The notes: generated by a model not told the origin, from the letters alone. Positions 1-8,026 are shown, counted from the first letter of the stretch. The stretch is DNA of 9,854 nt from UBA7236 sp964638865 (GCA_964638865.1 CAZXBG010000142.1:1-9854); one strand, 5' to 3'. Numbers and translations: made by a program.

Positions 1-43
1 CCTTTCCGCCTTTCCGGCAATTCATCCATTAAGCAAACTTAAT
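1..43. other. Window-edge sequence downstream of the minus-strand operon
   Basis: This short non-coding stretch follows the stop codon of the last operon gene. Its outer part holds two adjacent copies of CCTTTCCG (1-16). On the minus strand they read CGGAAAGG twice after TTGCC, which resembles the TTGCC plus 8-nt-unit arms at 8048-8217. The likeness is partial (15 of 20 positions against the arm at 8048-8067). The window ends here, so it is unclear whether this is a member of that repeat family. No hairpin with a T-run is visible. Confidence 0.3.
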
Positions 44-1141
44 TTACTTATTCAAAACAAAAGTAGTAACACAAGGATAATGATCACTCGATCTTTCTTT
101 TATCCTTTTAAAATCAACAATATCAAATTTATCTTCATCAAATAACTGATAATCGATACGAATAAAAGGAAAAGGCGCATAAGTAGCCCCTATACCAAAT
201 CCCTTTTGTAAAAATGCATCCTGCAAATCTTCACTCATTTTGCGATAAGTATAAGAAACAGGAGTGTCATTAAAATCGCCACAGGAAATAATTGGATGAG
301 GAGATTTTTTTAAATAAATGGATACAGTATCAGCCTCTTGAGCGCGCAAAGCATAACTCATTTTTAATTTATTGGTGATCCTTTCAGCATCAAAATCAGT
401 TTGTGCCTCATTGCTGGCTTCAATAAAATCAAGATCATAGTGACTTAATTGTGTGGATTGAAGATGGGAACAAAACACTCGAATCGTATCATTTTCTATT
501 AACAGGTCGGCGTAAATTGTGGAATTTAATCTGCTGAGCGATAAATATTCTAAATGCCCCGAATTGATTACCGGGAATCTTGAAAGTATAATCAATCCAA
601 AACTCCTTGTCGATTTTGAATTCTCATAAGCCTTATAATAATATTGGTGTTTCAGCCCTGTAGCAGCTACTACCATGTCCAAATTGCTTTTTTCCGTTGG
701 ATGATTATGGTAGGTATTAAATTCTTCCAGACAAACAATATCGGGTTTTGATTCCGCTATATTGGAAATTATTTCCTCTCTGTGCAGATATTTGCCATCT
801 TTATTGTAGGCATCAAATCCTTGTACATTGTATTGTAAAATTGTGTATATTTTTTTCCCATCTGTATCTGTTTTTCTTAATGAGCCTGTTGCAAAATAAC
901 TTCGGTGTGCATTAAATCCTAAAATTAAAAATACAAGTAAAACATAAAACACTTTCTTCCGGATAAAAAACCATATCAGCATAAAAAAAAGATATGCCAC
1001 TAAAACAGGAATATATCCTAATCCAATAAATGCAATCGGCCAAAAACTTTCGGGACTTATATACATTGCCATATAAGCACTTAAAAGGAGCATTAAATTA
1101 AGGATAGTAAAAAATAATATTAATTTATGCCACCACTTCAT
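44..1141 (-). CDS. Membrane-anchored endonuclease/exonuclease/phosphatase (DNase I-like) family protein
   Basis: This is a 365-aa hydrolase of the metal-dependent DNase I-like superfamily (nucleases, phosphoesterases, sphingomyelinases); the substrate cannot be told from sequence. Three hydrophobic helices lie at about residues 7-28, 33-60 and 63-78, followed by the catalytic domain from about residue 98 to the end. Superfamily signatures are in order: QYN (N105), CLEEF (E139/E140), SHLQS (H226), GDFND (D289, N291), RIDY (D330) and SSDH (D353, H354), so the active site looks complete. Basic residues precede helix 1 and sit between helices 2 and 3 (RKK). By the positive-inside rule this places the catalytic domain on the outer face of the inner membrane; that is inference. 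It is the last gene of the mutL operon, and its ATG overlaps the upstream rhomboid's TGA (ATGA), which fixes the start. Confidence 0.88.
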   Translation of the reverse strand: MKWWHKLILFFTILNLMLLLSAYMAMYISPESFWPIAFIGLGYIPVLVAYLFFMLIWFFIRKKVFYVLLVFLILGFNAHRSYFATGSLRKTDTDGKKIYTILQYNVQGFDAYNKDGKYLHREEIISNIAESKPDIVCLEEFNTYHNHPTEKSNLDMVVAATGLKHQYYYKAYENSKSTRSFGLIILSRFPVINSGHLEYLSLSRLNSTIYADLLIENDTIRVFCSHLQSTQLSHYDLDFIEASNEAQTDFDAERITNKLKMSYALRAQEADTVSIYLKKSPHPIISCGDFNDTPVSYTYRKMSEDLQDAFLQKGFGIGATYAPFPFIRIDYQLFDEDKFDIVDFKRIKERSSDHYPCVTTFVLNK

Positions 1142-2043
1142 TTCTTATTGCTTATTTTAAATAAAAAATCCTTTTCCGCTTTGCTCAGGCTGTCGTAACC
1201 ACCCACTTTTATTTTATCCAGAATGGCATCTGTTTTTGCCTGGTCCTGTAGGTCTTTTTCATCCCTGCCCATAGCTGTTTTTTTAGGAGTTGGGTTGCTG
1301 TTGACATATACAACCTTTGGTTTCTTTTTTTCAAATAATCGAAAAATAAAATTTTCAAACTTTGGCCACCATTCAAACCAGGGATGTCCACTTTGATAAG
1401 ATCGGATAAATAAATATCCTGTAAGTGCTCCACCGAGATGTGCTACATGTCCACCTAAATTATATTCAGATGGAATGCTTAAAAGATCAATTACCACAAC
1501 CAATAAGGCAATATATTTTAATCTGACAGGACCGATAAAAATAATATTTACACTATAATTTGGCACCAGGGTTGCTGCAGCAAGCACTATTGCCATAACT
1601 CCTGCCGATGCCCCAACCATCGGAATACCTATAAGAGGTTTTAGAGAAGGTACGAGATTATAGGTTGCAATTGCCACAAACGTTCCTGCCAATCCTCCCA
1701 AAATAAATAAAGGCCAGGAGTTTTTCTGCGAAATAAAATCAATGAATATCCTACCAAAAAAGAAGAGGTAAAGCATATTGCTTAGAATATGAAAAATATC
1801 CTCCGGGTCATGCATTAACATTGCTGTAAATAATGTCCAGGGTTTGGTGATTAAAACATTAAGGTCGGTACTTACCCAAAACCATTTGCTTAAAAAAACA
1901 ACATATTCCTCTTTAAATCCTCCAAAATAAGCTATTAAAAAAATAATGGATTGTGCGGCAAATATCAATACATTCACCAGCAATATTTTCATTATTGCGT
2001 TTCCATGCCTGAATTGATATTTAATATCGTCGCTGATATTCAT
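1138..2043 (-). CDS. Rhomboid-family intramembrane serine protease with C-terminal tail domain
   Basis: This 301-aa integral membrane protein has the rhomboid core of six helices, at about residues 18-40, 82-101, 110-129, 144-160, 164-190 and 198-214. The catalytic serine is S146 in GASAG (GxSxG). The partner histidine is H202 in HVAHLGG. The oxyanion-side pair H85/N89 (HILSN) matches the HxxxN of helix 2 in GlpG. A soluble tail of about 85 residues follows. It ends in a conserved-looking segment, residues 273-301 with GGYDSLSKAEKDFLF, like the DUF6576-type tail often seen on Bacteroidota rhomboids (from memory). Its stop overlaps the next gene's start. Its own ATG shares one base with the preceding gene's TAA (TAATG), which supports this start. 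The substrate is unknown. Confidence 0.92.
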   Translation of the reverse strand: MNISDDIKYQFRHGNAIMKILLVNVLIFAAQSIIFLIAYFGGFKEEYVVFLSKWFWVSTDLNVLITKPWTLFTAMLMHDPEDIFHILSNMLYLFFFGRIFIDFISQKNSWPLFILGGLAGTFVAIATYNLVPSLKPLIGIPMVGASAGVMAIVLAAATLVPNYSVNIIFIGPVRLKYIALLVVVIDLLSIPSEYNLGGHVAHLGGALTGYLFIRSYQSGHPWFEWWPKFENFIFRLFEKKKPKVVYVNSNPTPKKTAMGRDEKDLQDQAKTDAILDKIKVGGYDSLSKAEKDFLFKISNKK

Positions 2044-2750
2044 TAATAAAAACGTCGTTTATTTCTTCCCCAAAATTTTATCAGTAAAAATCCAAATAAG
2101 GCTCCTCCCAGATGTGCAAAGTGTGCTACGTTATCAGTAGGACTGTTTACAAATCCAAAATAGATCTCCACTGCAATTAATATGATTACAAGGTATTTGG
2201 CTTTTATCGGAAATAATAAATATACATATAAAAGTGTATTTGGGAATAACATGCCATAAGCGATCAAAATTCCATAAACCGCTCCTGAGGCGCCAACTGT
2301 TGGTGCAAAACACGATGCAATTTTACTTAATTGAGCTTGTGAATAATTTCCCGAGATCATATCGCCACTTATTGTTACATCCGGATTCAAAGTTCCCACA
2401 GCATTATATAATTGATATGCATTTACGCCCATGTGCAGCAATGCAGCACCAAAACCGGTGATTAAAAAAAATGTTAGAAATCTTTTCGGACCCCAAACAT
2501 TTTCCAAAACGGAGCCAAACATCCACAACGCAAACATATTAAAAAATATATGTCCCAAATTAGCATGGGTGAACATATGTGTTACGATCTGAAAGGGTTT
2601 AAAATCCGGAGCTGTTGGAAAATACAATGCAAGTTTTCCCATCAGATCAGGAAATACCAGTGTAGCCAAAAAAATTAATCCGTTTAGAATCAATAAATTT
2701 TTTATTACCGGAGGTAAATAATTAAAACGTGTAAATTGAAAATTCGACAT
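2043..2750 (-). CDS. Rhomboid-family intramembrane serine protease, short form
   Basis: This 235-aa polytopic protein is essentially only the rhomboid core. Catalytic S155 lies in VGASGAVYG, catalytic H213 in VAHFAHLGG (with H210 nearby), and H67/N71 of helix 2 in GHIFFN. The helices lie roughly at 16-34, 62-82, 90-108, 153-170, 173-201 and 207-227. A polar loop of about 40 residues (112-150) separates helices 3 and 4. The protein ends soon after the last helix in a basic stretch (GRNKRRFY), with no tail domain, unlike the neighbouring rhomboid. The ATG lies 7 nt after the mutL stop with no Shine-Dalgarno motif, only an A-rich leader as is usual in this phylum. The role in the cell cannot be inferred beyond intramembrane proteolysis. 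Confidence 0.92.
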   Translation of the reverse strand: MSNFQFTRFNYLPPVIKNLLILNGLIFLATLVFPDLMGKLALYFPTAPDFKPFQIVTHMFTHANLGHIFFNMFALWMFGSVLENVWGPKRFLTFFLITGFGAALLHMGVNAYQLYNAVGTLNPDVTISGDMISGNYSQAQLSKIASCFAPTVGASGAVYGILIAYGMLFPNTLLYVYLLFPIKAKYLVIILIAVEIYFGFVNSPTDNVAHFAHLGGALFGFLLIKFWGRNKRRFY

Positions 2751-2757
2751 CTATATT

Positions 2758-4581
2758 TTAATTGTTTTTCTGAAATTGTTTAGCTAATTCGTCAAGCGAA
2801 AATGTTGTAAAGGTTAAAGTTCCGAATGGAGAAACAAAAGGTGTAGCGCAAGCAAATAACTGATCGGTTAAATGGCGCATTCCGCGTTCATCCAGTTTTT
2901 GTCCGCGTTTAATGGAATTTGATCTCGCAAGTGATTTTGCAATACCTTCGTGTTTGTGCAATTTTAATCCGGCTTTATCCTCCTTAAATTGTTCTATAAG
3001 ATCTTCTATTACTTTTTGTTCGTTGCCATTTTCAAATTCAACCGGCACTCCATGAATTACAAAAGTTTCTTTCCCAAAAGGTTGAATATCAAATCCAAGG
3101 TTATTAATATCATTTAATAATGCAAGTAATATCGCCGCATCAGCTCCCGATAACGTTAAACTTTGGGGAAATAATTGTTGCTGTGTATGGTGTTTTTTGT
3201 TGTGCAACTGTGATAGGTATTTTTCAAACAAAACTCTTTCATGTGCAGCTTGCTGATCAATCACAATAAACCCCGATTTTATTTGTGCAACAATATATTG
3301 ATTGTGTATTTGAAACGAAGGCGTTGTTTCTGCATTATATCCGAATATCCTCTCTTCATTTCCACCTGTTTTTTCTTGTTCCTTATTTTCAACTGTAGTT
3401 AATTCGCGATCAAATTTTTTAGGTTGAAAATCAGGAAAATTTGACTTCTCAAAAGCGGGATTTTCATTCATCCTACTTTCGTAGGTTTTAAACGAAAGAT
3501 TTTTGGAGACAGTATCCTGAGGTTGTTTTTTGTAAAAACTTGGGAGATTGGCAAAGGTTGGATCCAGACTAAAATCTAAAGTAGGTGTTACACTGTATTG
3601 CGCCAAAGCATGACGCACACCGGCTTGAATAAAGGTGTATATAATACGTTCGTCCTCAAACTTAATTTCTTGTTTTGTCGGATGTACATTCACGTCAATA
3701 CGAGACGGATCAATATCTATATAAATTGTATACAAAGGATAATTTCCCTCTACAATAAGATCATTATATACACTCATTACTGCATGGTGCAAATAAGGAC
3801 TTCGGATATATCGGTTATTTACAAAAAAGAATTGTTCTCCCTTGGTTTTTTTAGCAGAGTCCGGTTTGCCGATAAAACCCCTAATATTTGCAACCGAAGT
3901 ATTTTCTTCTATCGGCACTAATTTTTCATTGTAATTACTTCCGAATAAATGAATTACCCGCTGGCGATAATTACCCGGTTTTAAATGGAATAATTCTATC
4001 CCGTTGTTCTGCAAACTGAAAAAAATGCCGGGATGTGCCAAAACAACACGTTCAAACTCATCAATAATGTGTTTTAATTCTACGGTATTCGATTTTAAAA
4101 AAGTTCTCCTGGCCGGAACATTATAAAACAGGTTTTTCACCGAAATATTACTGCCACCGGCACATTGCACCTGTTCCTGACTAATAATATCAGATCCTTC
4201 AATCACAATACGTGTTCCGGTTTCCTCCTCCTGCAATCTGGTTTTGAGGTCAACTTGCGCAATTGCAGCAATACTGGCCATCGCTTCCCCGCGGAAACCT
4301 TTGGTTTTTATCTTAAAAATGTCCTCCGCAGTTCTAATTTTGGAAGTAGCATGGCGTTCAAAACACATGCGGGCATCGGTAACACTCATGCCGCTGCCAT
4401 TGTCAACCACCTGAATCAGCGTTTTTCCTGCCTCTTTCACCATCAGTCTGATCTCTGTAGCACCGGCATCTACAGCGTTTTCCAGCAATTCCTTCACAGC
4501 AGAAGCAGGTCGCTGGATTACTTCTCCCGCGGCTATCTGATTTGCTATCGAATCCGGTAATAAATGAATTATATCTGCCAT
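2758..4581 (-). CDS. mutL: DNA mismatch repair protein MutL
   Basis: This is a 607-aa MutL, a normal length, which links MutS mismatch recognition to strand incision and removal. The N-terminal GHKL ATPase is complete: ELLENAVDAGA (31-41, with E34 and N35), DNGSGM (60-65), RHATSKI (76-82) and GFRGEA (95-100). The transducer domain follows to about 330 (NVHPTKQEIKF at 298-308), then a polar linker (about 340-415) and the C-terminal dimerisation domain (about 420-607). The endonuclease motif DQHA(x)2E(x)4E is present as DQQAAHERVLFE (442-453), with Gln in place of His. The usual Cys-containing ACR-like and C-P-H-G-R-P segments read SLARSNSI and SPFGTLTF, without the metal-binding residues. The ATG is preceded by GAGG at a short distance, one of few Shine-Dalgarno-like sites here. 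It heads the operon. Confidence 0.97.
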   Translation of the reverse strand: MADIIHLLPDSIANQIAAGEVIQRPASAVKELLENAVDAGATEIRLMVKEAGKTLIQVVDNGSGMSVTDARMCFERHATSKIRTAEDIFKIKTKGFRGEAMASIAAIAQVDLKTRLQEEETGTRIVIEGSDIISQEQVQCAGGSNISVKNLFYNVPARRTFLKSNTVELKHIIDEFERVVLAHPGIFFSLQNNGIELFHLKPGNYRQRVIHLFGSNYNEKLVPIEENTSVANIRGFIGKPDSAKKTKGEQFFFVNNRYIRSPYLHHAVMSVYNDLIVEGNYPLYTIYIDIDPSRIDVNVHPTKQEIKFEDERIIYTFIQAGVRHALAQYSVTPTLDFSLDPTFANLPSFYKKQPQDTVSKNLSFKTYESRMNENPAFEKSNFPDFQPKKFDRELTTVENKEQEKTGGNEERIFGYNAETTPSFQIHNQYIVAQIKSGFIVIDQQAAHERVLFEKYLSQLHNKKHHTQQQLFPQSLTLSGADAAILLALLNDINNLGFDIQPFGKETFVIHGVPVEFENGNEQKVIEDLIEQFKEDKAGLKLHKHEGIAKSLARSNSIKRGQKLDERGMRHLTDQLFACATPFVSPFGTLTFTTFSLDELAKQFQKNN

Positions 4582-4616
4582 GTATGCCTCAACCTCTCTG
4601 AACTAAATTATTTCTG

Positions 4617-4624
4617 CAAAGTTG
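4617..4624 (-). promoter_or_regulatory. Possible -7 promoter element for the mutL operon
   Basis: On the minus strand this reads CAACTTTG, 7 of 8 matches to the Bacteroidota -7 consensus TAnnTTTG. It lies about 35 nt before the mutL ATG. No well-spaced -33 TTTG was found; a CTTG lies only about 12 nt upstream. A second partial match (TATCTTTA) lies further upstream. The call rests on position and partial consensus only. Confidence 0.3.
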
Positions 4625-4732
4625 TATCAAAAAAAACAAGTTCATCGTTTCTTTGCAAATAAAGATAATTCCTTTGAACTATTGTCTTAAATTTAGTGAT
4701 GATAACAACAGTTTATGTGTAAATACGCTCTG

Positions 4733-4758
4733 TTGGCATAAAGTTCGAACTACTTTTG
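4733..4758 (+). promoter_or_regulatory. Bacteroidota-type promoter for the GH3/serine hydrolase gene
   Basis: TACTTTTG at 4751-4758 is a perfect match to the phylum's -7 element TAnnTTTG. It is followed after a few bases by a plausible transcription start near 4764, giving a leader of about 30 nt. A TTG at 4733-4735 could serve as the -33 element, but the gap of 15 nt is shorter than the usual 17-23 nt. The -7 part is the stronger evidence. Confidence 0.55.
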
Positions 4759-4793
4759 CAAATAGTTTAAAGTCATAGTTAAAATCGCAATAC

Positions 4794-7754
4794 TTGTATC
4801 CAAGATTTTTATTCATTTTAATATTTACCATAGGTTTTGCATCGGCATCTTTCCGTGTACAACCGCCTGAAATTGATACAGATAAGAAAATTGCGTACTA
4901 CGATCAAAATTATCCTTGGGTAGATTCCCTCCTGCAGGTGATGACCCTGGATCAAAAGATCGGGCAACTTTTTATGGTTGCGGCTTATTCCAATAAAGAT
5001 GCAGTGCATGTAAAAGAAGTGGAAACGCTTATTAAAAAATATCAAATTGGCGGACTCATTTTTATGCAGGGCGGACCAATGCGGCAGGTGAAACTGACAA
5101 ATAATTACCAAAGTATGTCCAAAATTCCGCTTATGATAGCAATGGACGCGGAATGGGGGCCTGCAATGCGACTGGATTCTGTAATTTCTTTCCAGCGCCA
5201 ACTCACTTGGGGTGCTATGAGCAACGATTCTACCGTTTATGAGGTTGGTGAACTCATTGCACAACAACTTAAAAGGTTGGGTGTCCATTGCAATTTCGCA
5301 CCGGTAATCGACGTAAATAATAATCCGCAAAATCCAGTTATTGGCGATCGGTCTTTTGGGGAGAATAAATATAATGTGGCTTTAAAGGGGTTGATGTACA
5401 TGAATGCACTGCAGGATAATAATATTCTTGCATGCGGAAAACATTTTCCGGGACATGGTGATGTAACAACCGATAGTCATGTTACGTTGCCAATTATAAA
5501 TCATTCGTATGAACATCTCGATTCGCTGGAATTATTTCCTTTTAAAATTTTAATGAATGAAGGTTTAGGATCTATTATGTTGGCGCATTTATATATTCCT
5601 TCTCTAGATAGTGTAAATAACCATGCTTCGTCCATATCAAAAAAAATTGGAACAGATCTCTTACGCGATACACTTGGTTTTCGTGGATTAGTTTTCAGCG
5701 ATGCATTAAATATGAAAGGCGTGAGTGCATATTATGAAACCGGTGAACTGGAAGTAAAAGCATTTTTAGCAGGAAACGATTTTTTATTATTTAGCGAAAA
5801 TGTTCCACTCGCTTACGAGTCGATAAAAAAAGCAATTGAAATTGGGGTTATCACCGAGGAAAGATTAGATGAAAGCGTGCGCAGAATTTTAAAGGCAAAA
5901 GCATTCGTTGGATTAAATAAATATAAACCGGTGAAATTGCAAAATGTAACCCTTGATCTTAATTCTGATAAAGCAACATTATTAAAAAGAAAAATCACCG
6001 AAAATAGTATAACACTTGCAAATGGCATTGACAGTCTTATTCCATTCAAAAAAATTGACACCCTATTTATTGCTTCTTTAAGTGTAGGAAATGGTAAAAA
6101 ATCTACTTTTCAGGAGTATCTCGGTAAATATATTAAAATAGATAATTATCAGATAAGTAAAGATGCAGATCCCGCTACTTTTATTCAGATGTACGAAAAA
6201 CTGAAATCATATGAAGTGGTGATAGTTGGATTGCACGATATGAAACGCTCGCGAATAAGTGATTATGGAATTACTGCCAATACGGAAAATCTGATTGGGA
6301 AACTTTCCCTGATTACCAAAACTGCAGTTGTTGTTTTCGGAACTCCTTATGCACTTGAAAAATTTGAGACTGCGCAATATCATATCGTAGCTTATGATGA
6401 TGATGCGTATACGCAGCAGGCAACTGCTATGGCTATGTTTGGGGCAATTCCATTTGATGGAAAATTACCTGTTGGGTCCGGAATATTTTTAGCCAACGAC
6501 GGCGTGCAAACAGGTTCATTAAACAGATTAAAATATACTATTCCGCAAGAGGTTGGAATGGATGTTCGTTATTTAAATAAAATTGATTCTATTGCAAAAG
6601 CATGTATTGCAGTGCAGGCAGCACCGGGCTGTCAGGTATTGGTTGCAAAAAACGGAAAAGTAATTTGGGATAAAGCATATGGATATTATAAATACGATAA
6701 AAAAACACCGGTAGAACTAAACAGTATTTACGATCTCGCTTCTGTTACAAAAACAACAGCAACAGTTTCCATGCTGATGAAATTATATAGCGATAGTTTA
6801 CTCGATCTTTCCAAAACCGTTGTTGATTATTTACCGGAAACGAAAGGAACAGCAATTGCAAATTTAAAACTCAGCGATATATTAATACATCAATCAGGAC
6901 TTGTTGCATGGATTCCTTTTTATAAAAAAACTTTAAAAGAAGATGGAACTATTGATCCTTCCTATTATAATCAGTCGAAAATAAAAGGTTTCACAACTTT
7001 GGTTGCAGATGGATTATATATGCGTGATGATTACAAGGATACTGTATGGAGTTTAATTCAAAACAAACCCTTAAAGGAAAAAAATAATTATGTATACAGC
7101 GATCTCGGACTCTATATTTCAAAACGTATAGCCGAAAAAATAGCCGGAGTGCCTTTGGATAAATTTGTAAATTCCATGTTTTATGCTCCAATGGGTATGC
7201 AAACAACTTGTTTTAATCCATTAAATAATTTCGATAAGGCGAGAATTGTTCCTACGGAAAACGATAATTATTTCCGTTACCAAACTGTGCAGGGTTATGT
7301 ACACGATATGGGTGCTGCAATGATGGGTGGTGTAGAAGGCCATGCCGGATTATTTTCCAATGCGGAAGATCTTGCAATATTATATCAGATGCTCTTAAAC
7401 GGAGGAAATTATGGTGGACAGCAGTATTTGCCGGAGCAAACGATTAACGCCTGGACAAAAAAACAAAGCAGTATTTCACGTCGCGGAATGGGATTTGATA
7501 AACCGGATCTCATCAATACATCTCCTTGCAGTAAGTATGCATCCGCCGAAACTTTTGGCCATCAGGGATTCACGGGAATTTGTGTTTGGGCAGACCCGAA
7601 ATACGATCTTTTATACATTTTTCTTTCAAACCGTGTGCAACCAACAGCCGATCCAAATAAACTGAGTTCTGAAGGCATCCGAAATAAGATCATGGATGTA
7701 ATTTATGAAAGTTTTTTGAGTCAGGGTGTTGTTGGTGGTGCAGCAAGTGATTAA
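4794..7754 (+). CDS. Exported NagZ-type GH3 beta-N-acetylglucosaminidase fused to a beta-lactamase-like (S12) serine hydrolase
   Basis: This 986-aa protein carries a signal peptide (hydrophobic 5-15, likely cut after A16-S-A18), so it should act in the periplasm or outside. The GH3 domain (about 50-368) has the NagZ signature KHFPGHGDVTTDSH (216-229) with the Asp-His dyad D227/H229, GDRSFG (184-189), and the nucleophile D303 in FSDALNMKG. A middle domain (about 395-565) resembles the GH3 C-terminal alpha/beta domain. The class C beta-lactamase-like domain (about 590-970) has SVTK (S650, K653), YSD (768-770) and HQGFTG (923-928). In Bacillus subtilis NagZ and the S12-family amidase AmiE act in sequence on muropeptides, so the fusion may combine both steps; this is inference. 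The start is a TTG: an in-frame TAG lies at 4776-4778 and the first in-frame ATG is residue 50, beyond the signal peptide. Confidence 0.93.
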   Translation: MYPRFLFILIFTIGFASASFRVQPPEIDTDKKIAYYDQNYPWVDSLLQVMTLDQKIGQLFMVAAYSNKDAVHVKEVETLIKKYQIGGLIFMQGGPMRQVKLTNNYQSMSKIPLMIAMDAEWGPAMRLDSVISFQRQLTWGAMSNDSTVYEVGELIAQQLKRLGVHCNFAPVIDVNNNPQNPVIGDRSFGENKYNVALKGLMYMNALQDNNILACGKHFPGHGDVTTDSHVTLPIINHSYEHLDSLELFPFKILMNEGLGSIMLAHLYIPSLDSVNNHASSISKKIGTDLLRDTLGFRGLVFSDALNMKGVSAYYETGELEVKAFLAGNDFLLFSENVPLAYESIKKAIEIGVITEERLDESVRRILKAKAFVGLNKYKPVKLQNVTLDLNSDKATLLKRKITENSITLANGIDSLIPFKKIDTLFIASLSVGNGKKSTFQEYLGKYIKIDNYQISKDADPATFIQMYEKLKSYEVVIVGLHDMKRSRISDYGITANTENLIGKLSLITKTAVVVFGTPYALEKFETAQYHIVAYDDDAYTQQATAMAMFGAIPFDGKLPVGSGIFLANDGVQTGSLNRLKYTIPQEVGMDVRYLNKIDSIAKACIAVQAAPGCQVLVAKNGKVIWDKAYGYYKYDKKTPVELNSIYDLASVTKTTATVSMLMKLYSDSLLDLSKTVVDYLPETKGTAIANLKLSDILIHQSGLVAWIPFYKKTLKEDGTIDPSYYNQSKIKGFTTLVADGLYMRDDYKDTVWSLIQNKPLKEKNNYVYSDLGLYISKRIAEKIAGVPLDKFVNSMFYAPMGMQTTCFNPLNNFDKARIVPTENDNYFRYQTVQGYVHDMGAAMMGGVEGHAGLFSNAEDLAILYQMLLNGGNYGGQQYLPEQTINAWTKKQSSISRRGMGFDKPDLINTSPCSKYASAETFGHQGFTGICVWADPKYDLLYIFLSNRVQPTADPNKLSSEGIRNKIMDVIYESFLSQGVVGGAASD

Positions 7755-7756
7755 AT

Positions 7757-8026
7757 ATGGTAAACAACCGAATCATTTTATTTTGGAGTTATGTATTTTT
7801 ATTAATATTCTTTACTATTATATTATTTGGTTTGGGATTAGAGCCCTATATGCTCAGATATACCTTGGGTTTTCCAATATTTATTTTTATTAAACCATTT
7901 CAATTAGATTCGTTTCTTGTTTTATTCTTAATATTTTTAGCAAATTGTTTTATTCAGTTTATTTTTATATCTACTTTTTATGAATTGCTGCGTGATGGAT
8001 TTAAACTTAAAACTGGAATTGATTAG
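7757..8026 (+). CDS. Small two-helix membrane protein of unknown function
   Basis: I do not recognise this 89-aa protein. It is very hydrophobic and rich in Phe, Leu and Ile. One helix spans about residues 6-28 and a second about 52-76. Between them is a shorter hydrophobic stretch (GFPIFIFIKPF, 39-49). A charged end follows (RDGFKLKTGID). It has no Cys pair, signal peptide or catalytic motif. The ATG is 2 nt after the stop of the GH3/serine hydrolase gene, so it is probably co-transcribed and may share its wall-related context, but position is the only link. No Shine-Dalgarno motif is visible. An uninterrupted ORF of this composition could arise by chance in AT-rich DNA, but its position and clear two-helix pattern favour a real gene. 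Confidence 0.6.
   Translation: MVNNRIILFWSYVFLLIFFTIILFGLGLEPYMLRYTLGFPIFIFIKPFQLDSFLVLFLIFLANCFIQFIFISTFYELLRDGFKLKTGID

Noticed and set aside
4165..4560. 131-codon open frame on the plus strand inside mutL
   Set aside because: It lies opposite the highly conserved MutL ATPase domain. Its translation has no recognisable motif, so it is a shadow of the constrained mutL codons.
4582..4793. Riboswitch or small RNA in the divergent promoter region
   Set aside because: Only 212 nt are shared by two promoters. No strong stem-loop or known aptamer pattern was seen, and TTTGCAAATA occurring twice (4652, 4755) is short enough to be chance or promoter-related.
4818..5330. 170-codon open frame on the minus strand inside the GH3 domain
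   Set aside because: It lies wholly opposite a clear GH3 coding region, and its product is a Cys/His/Ile-rich mix typical of antisense translation.
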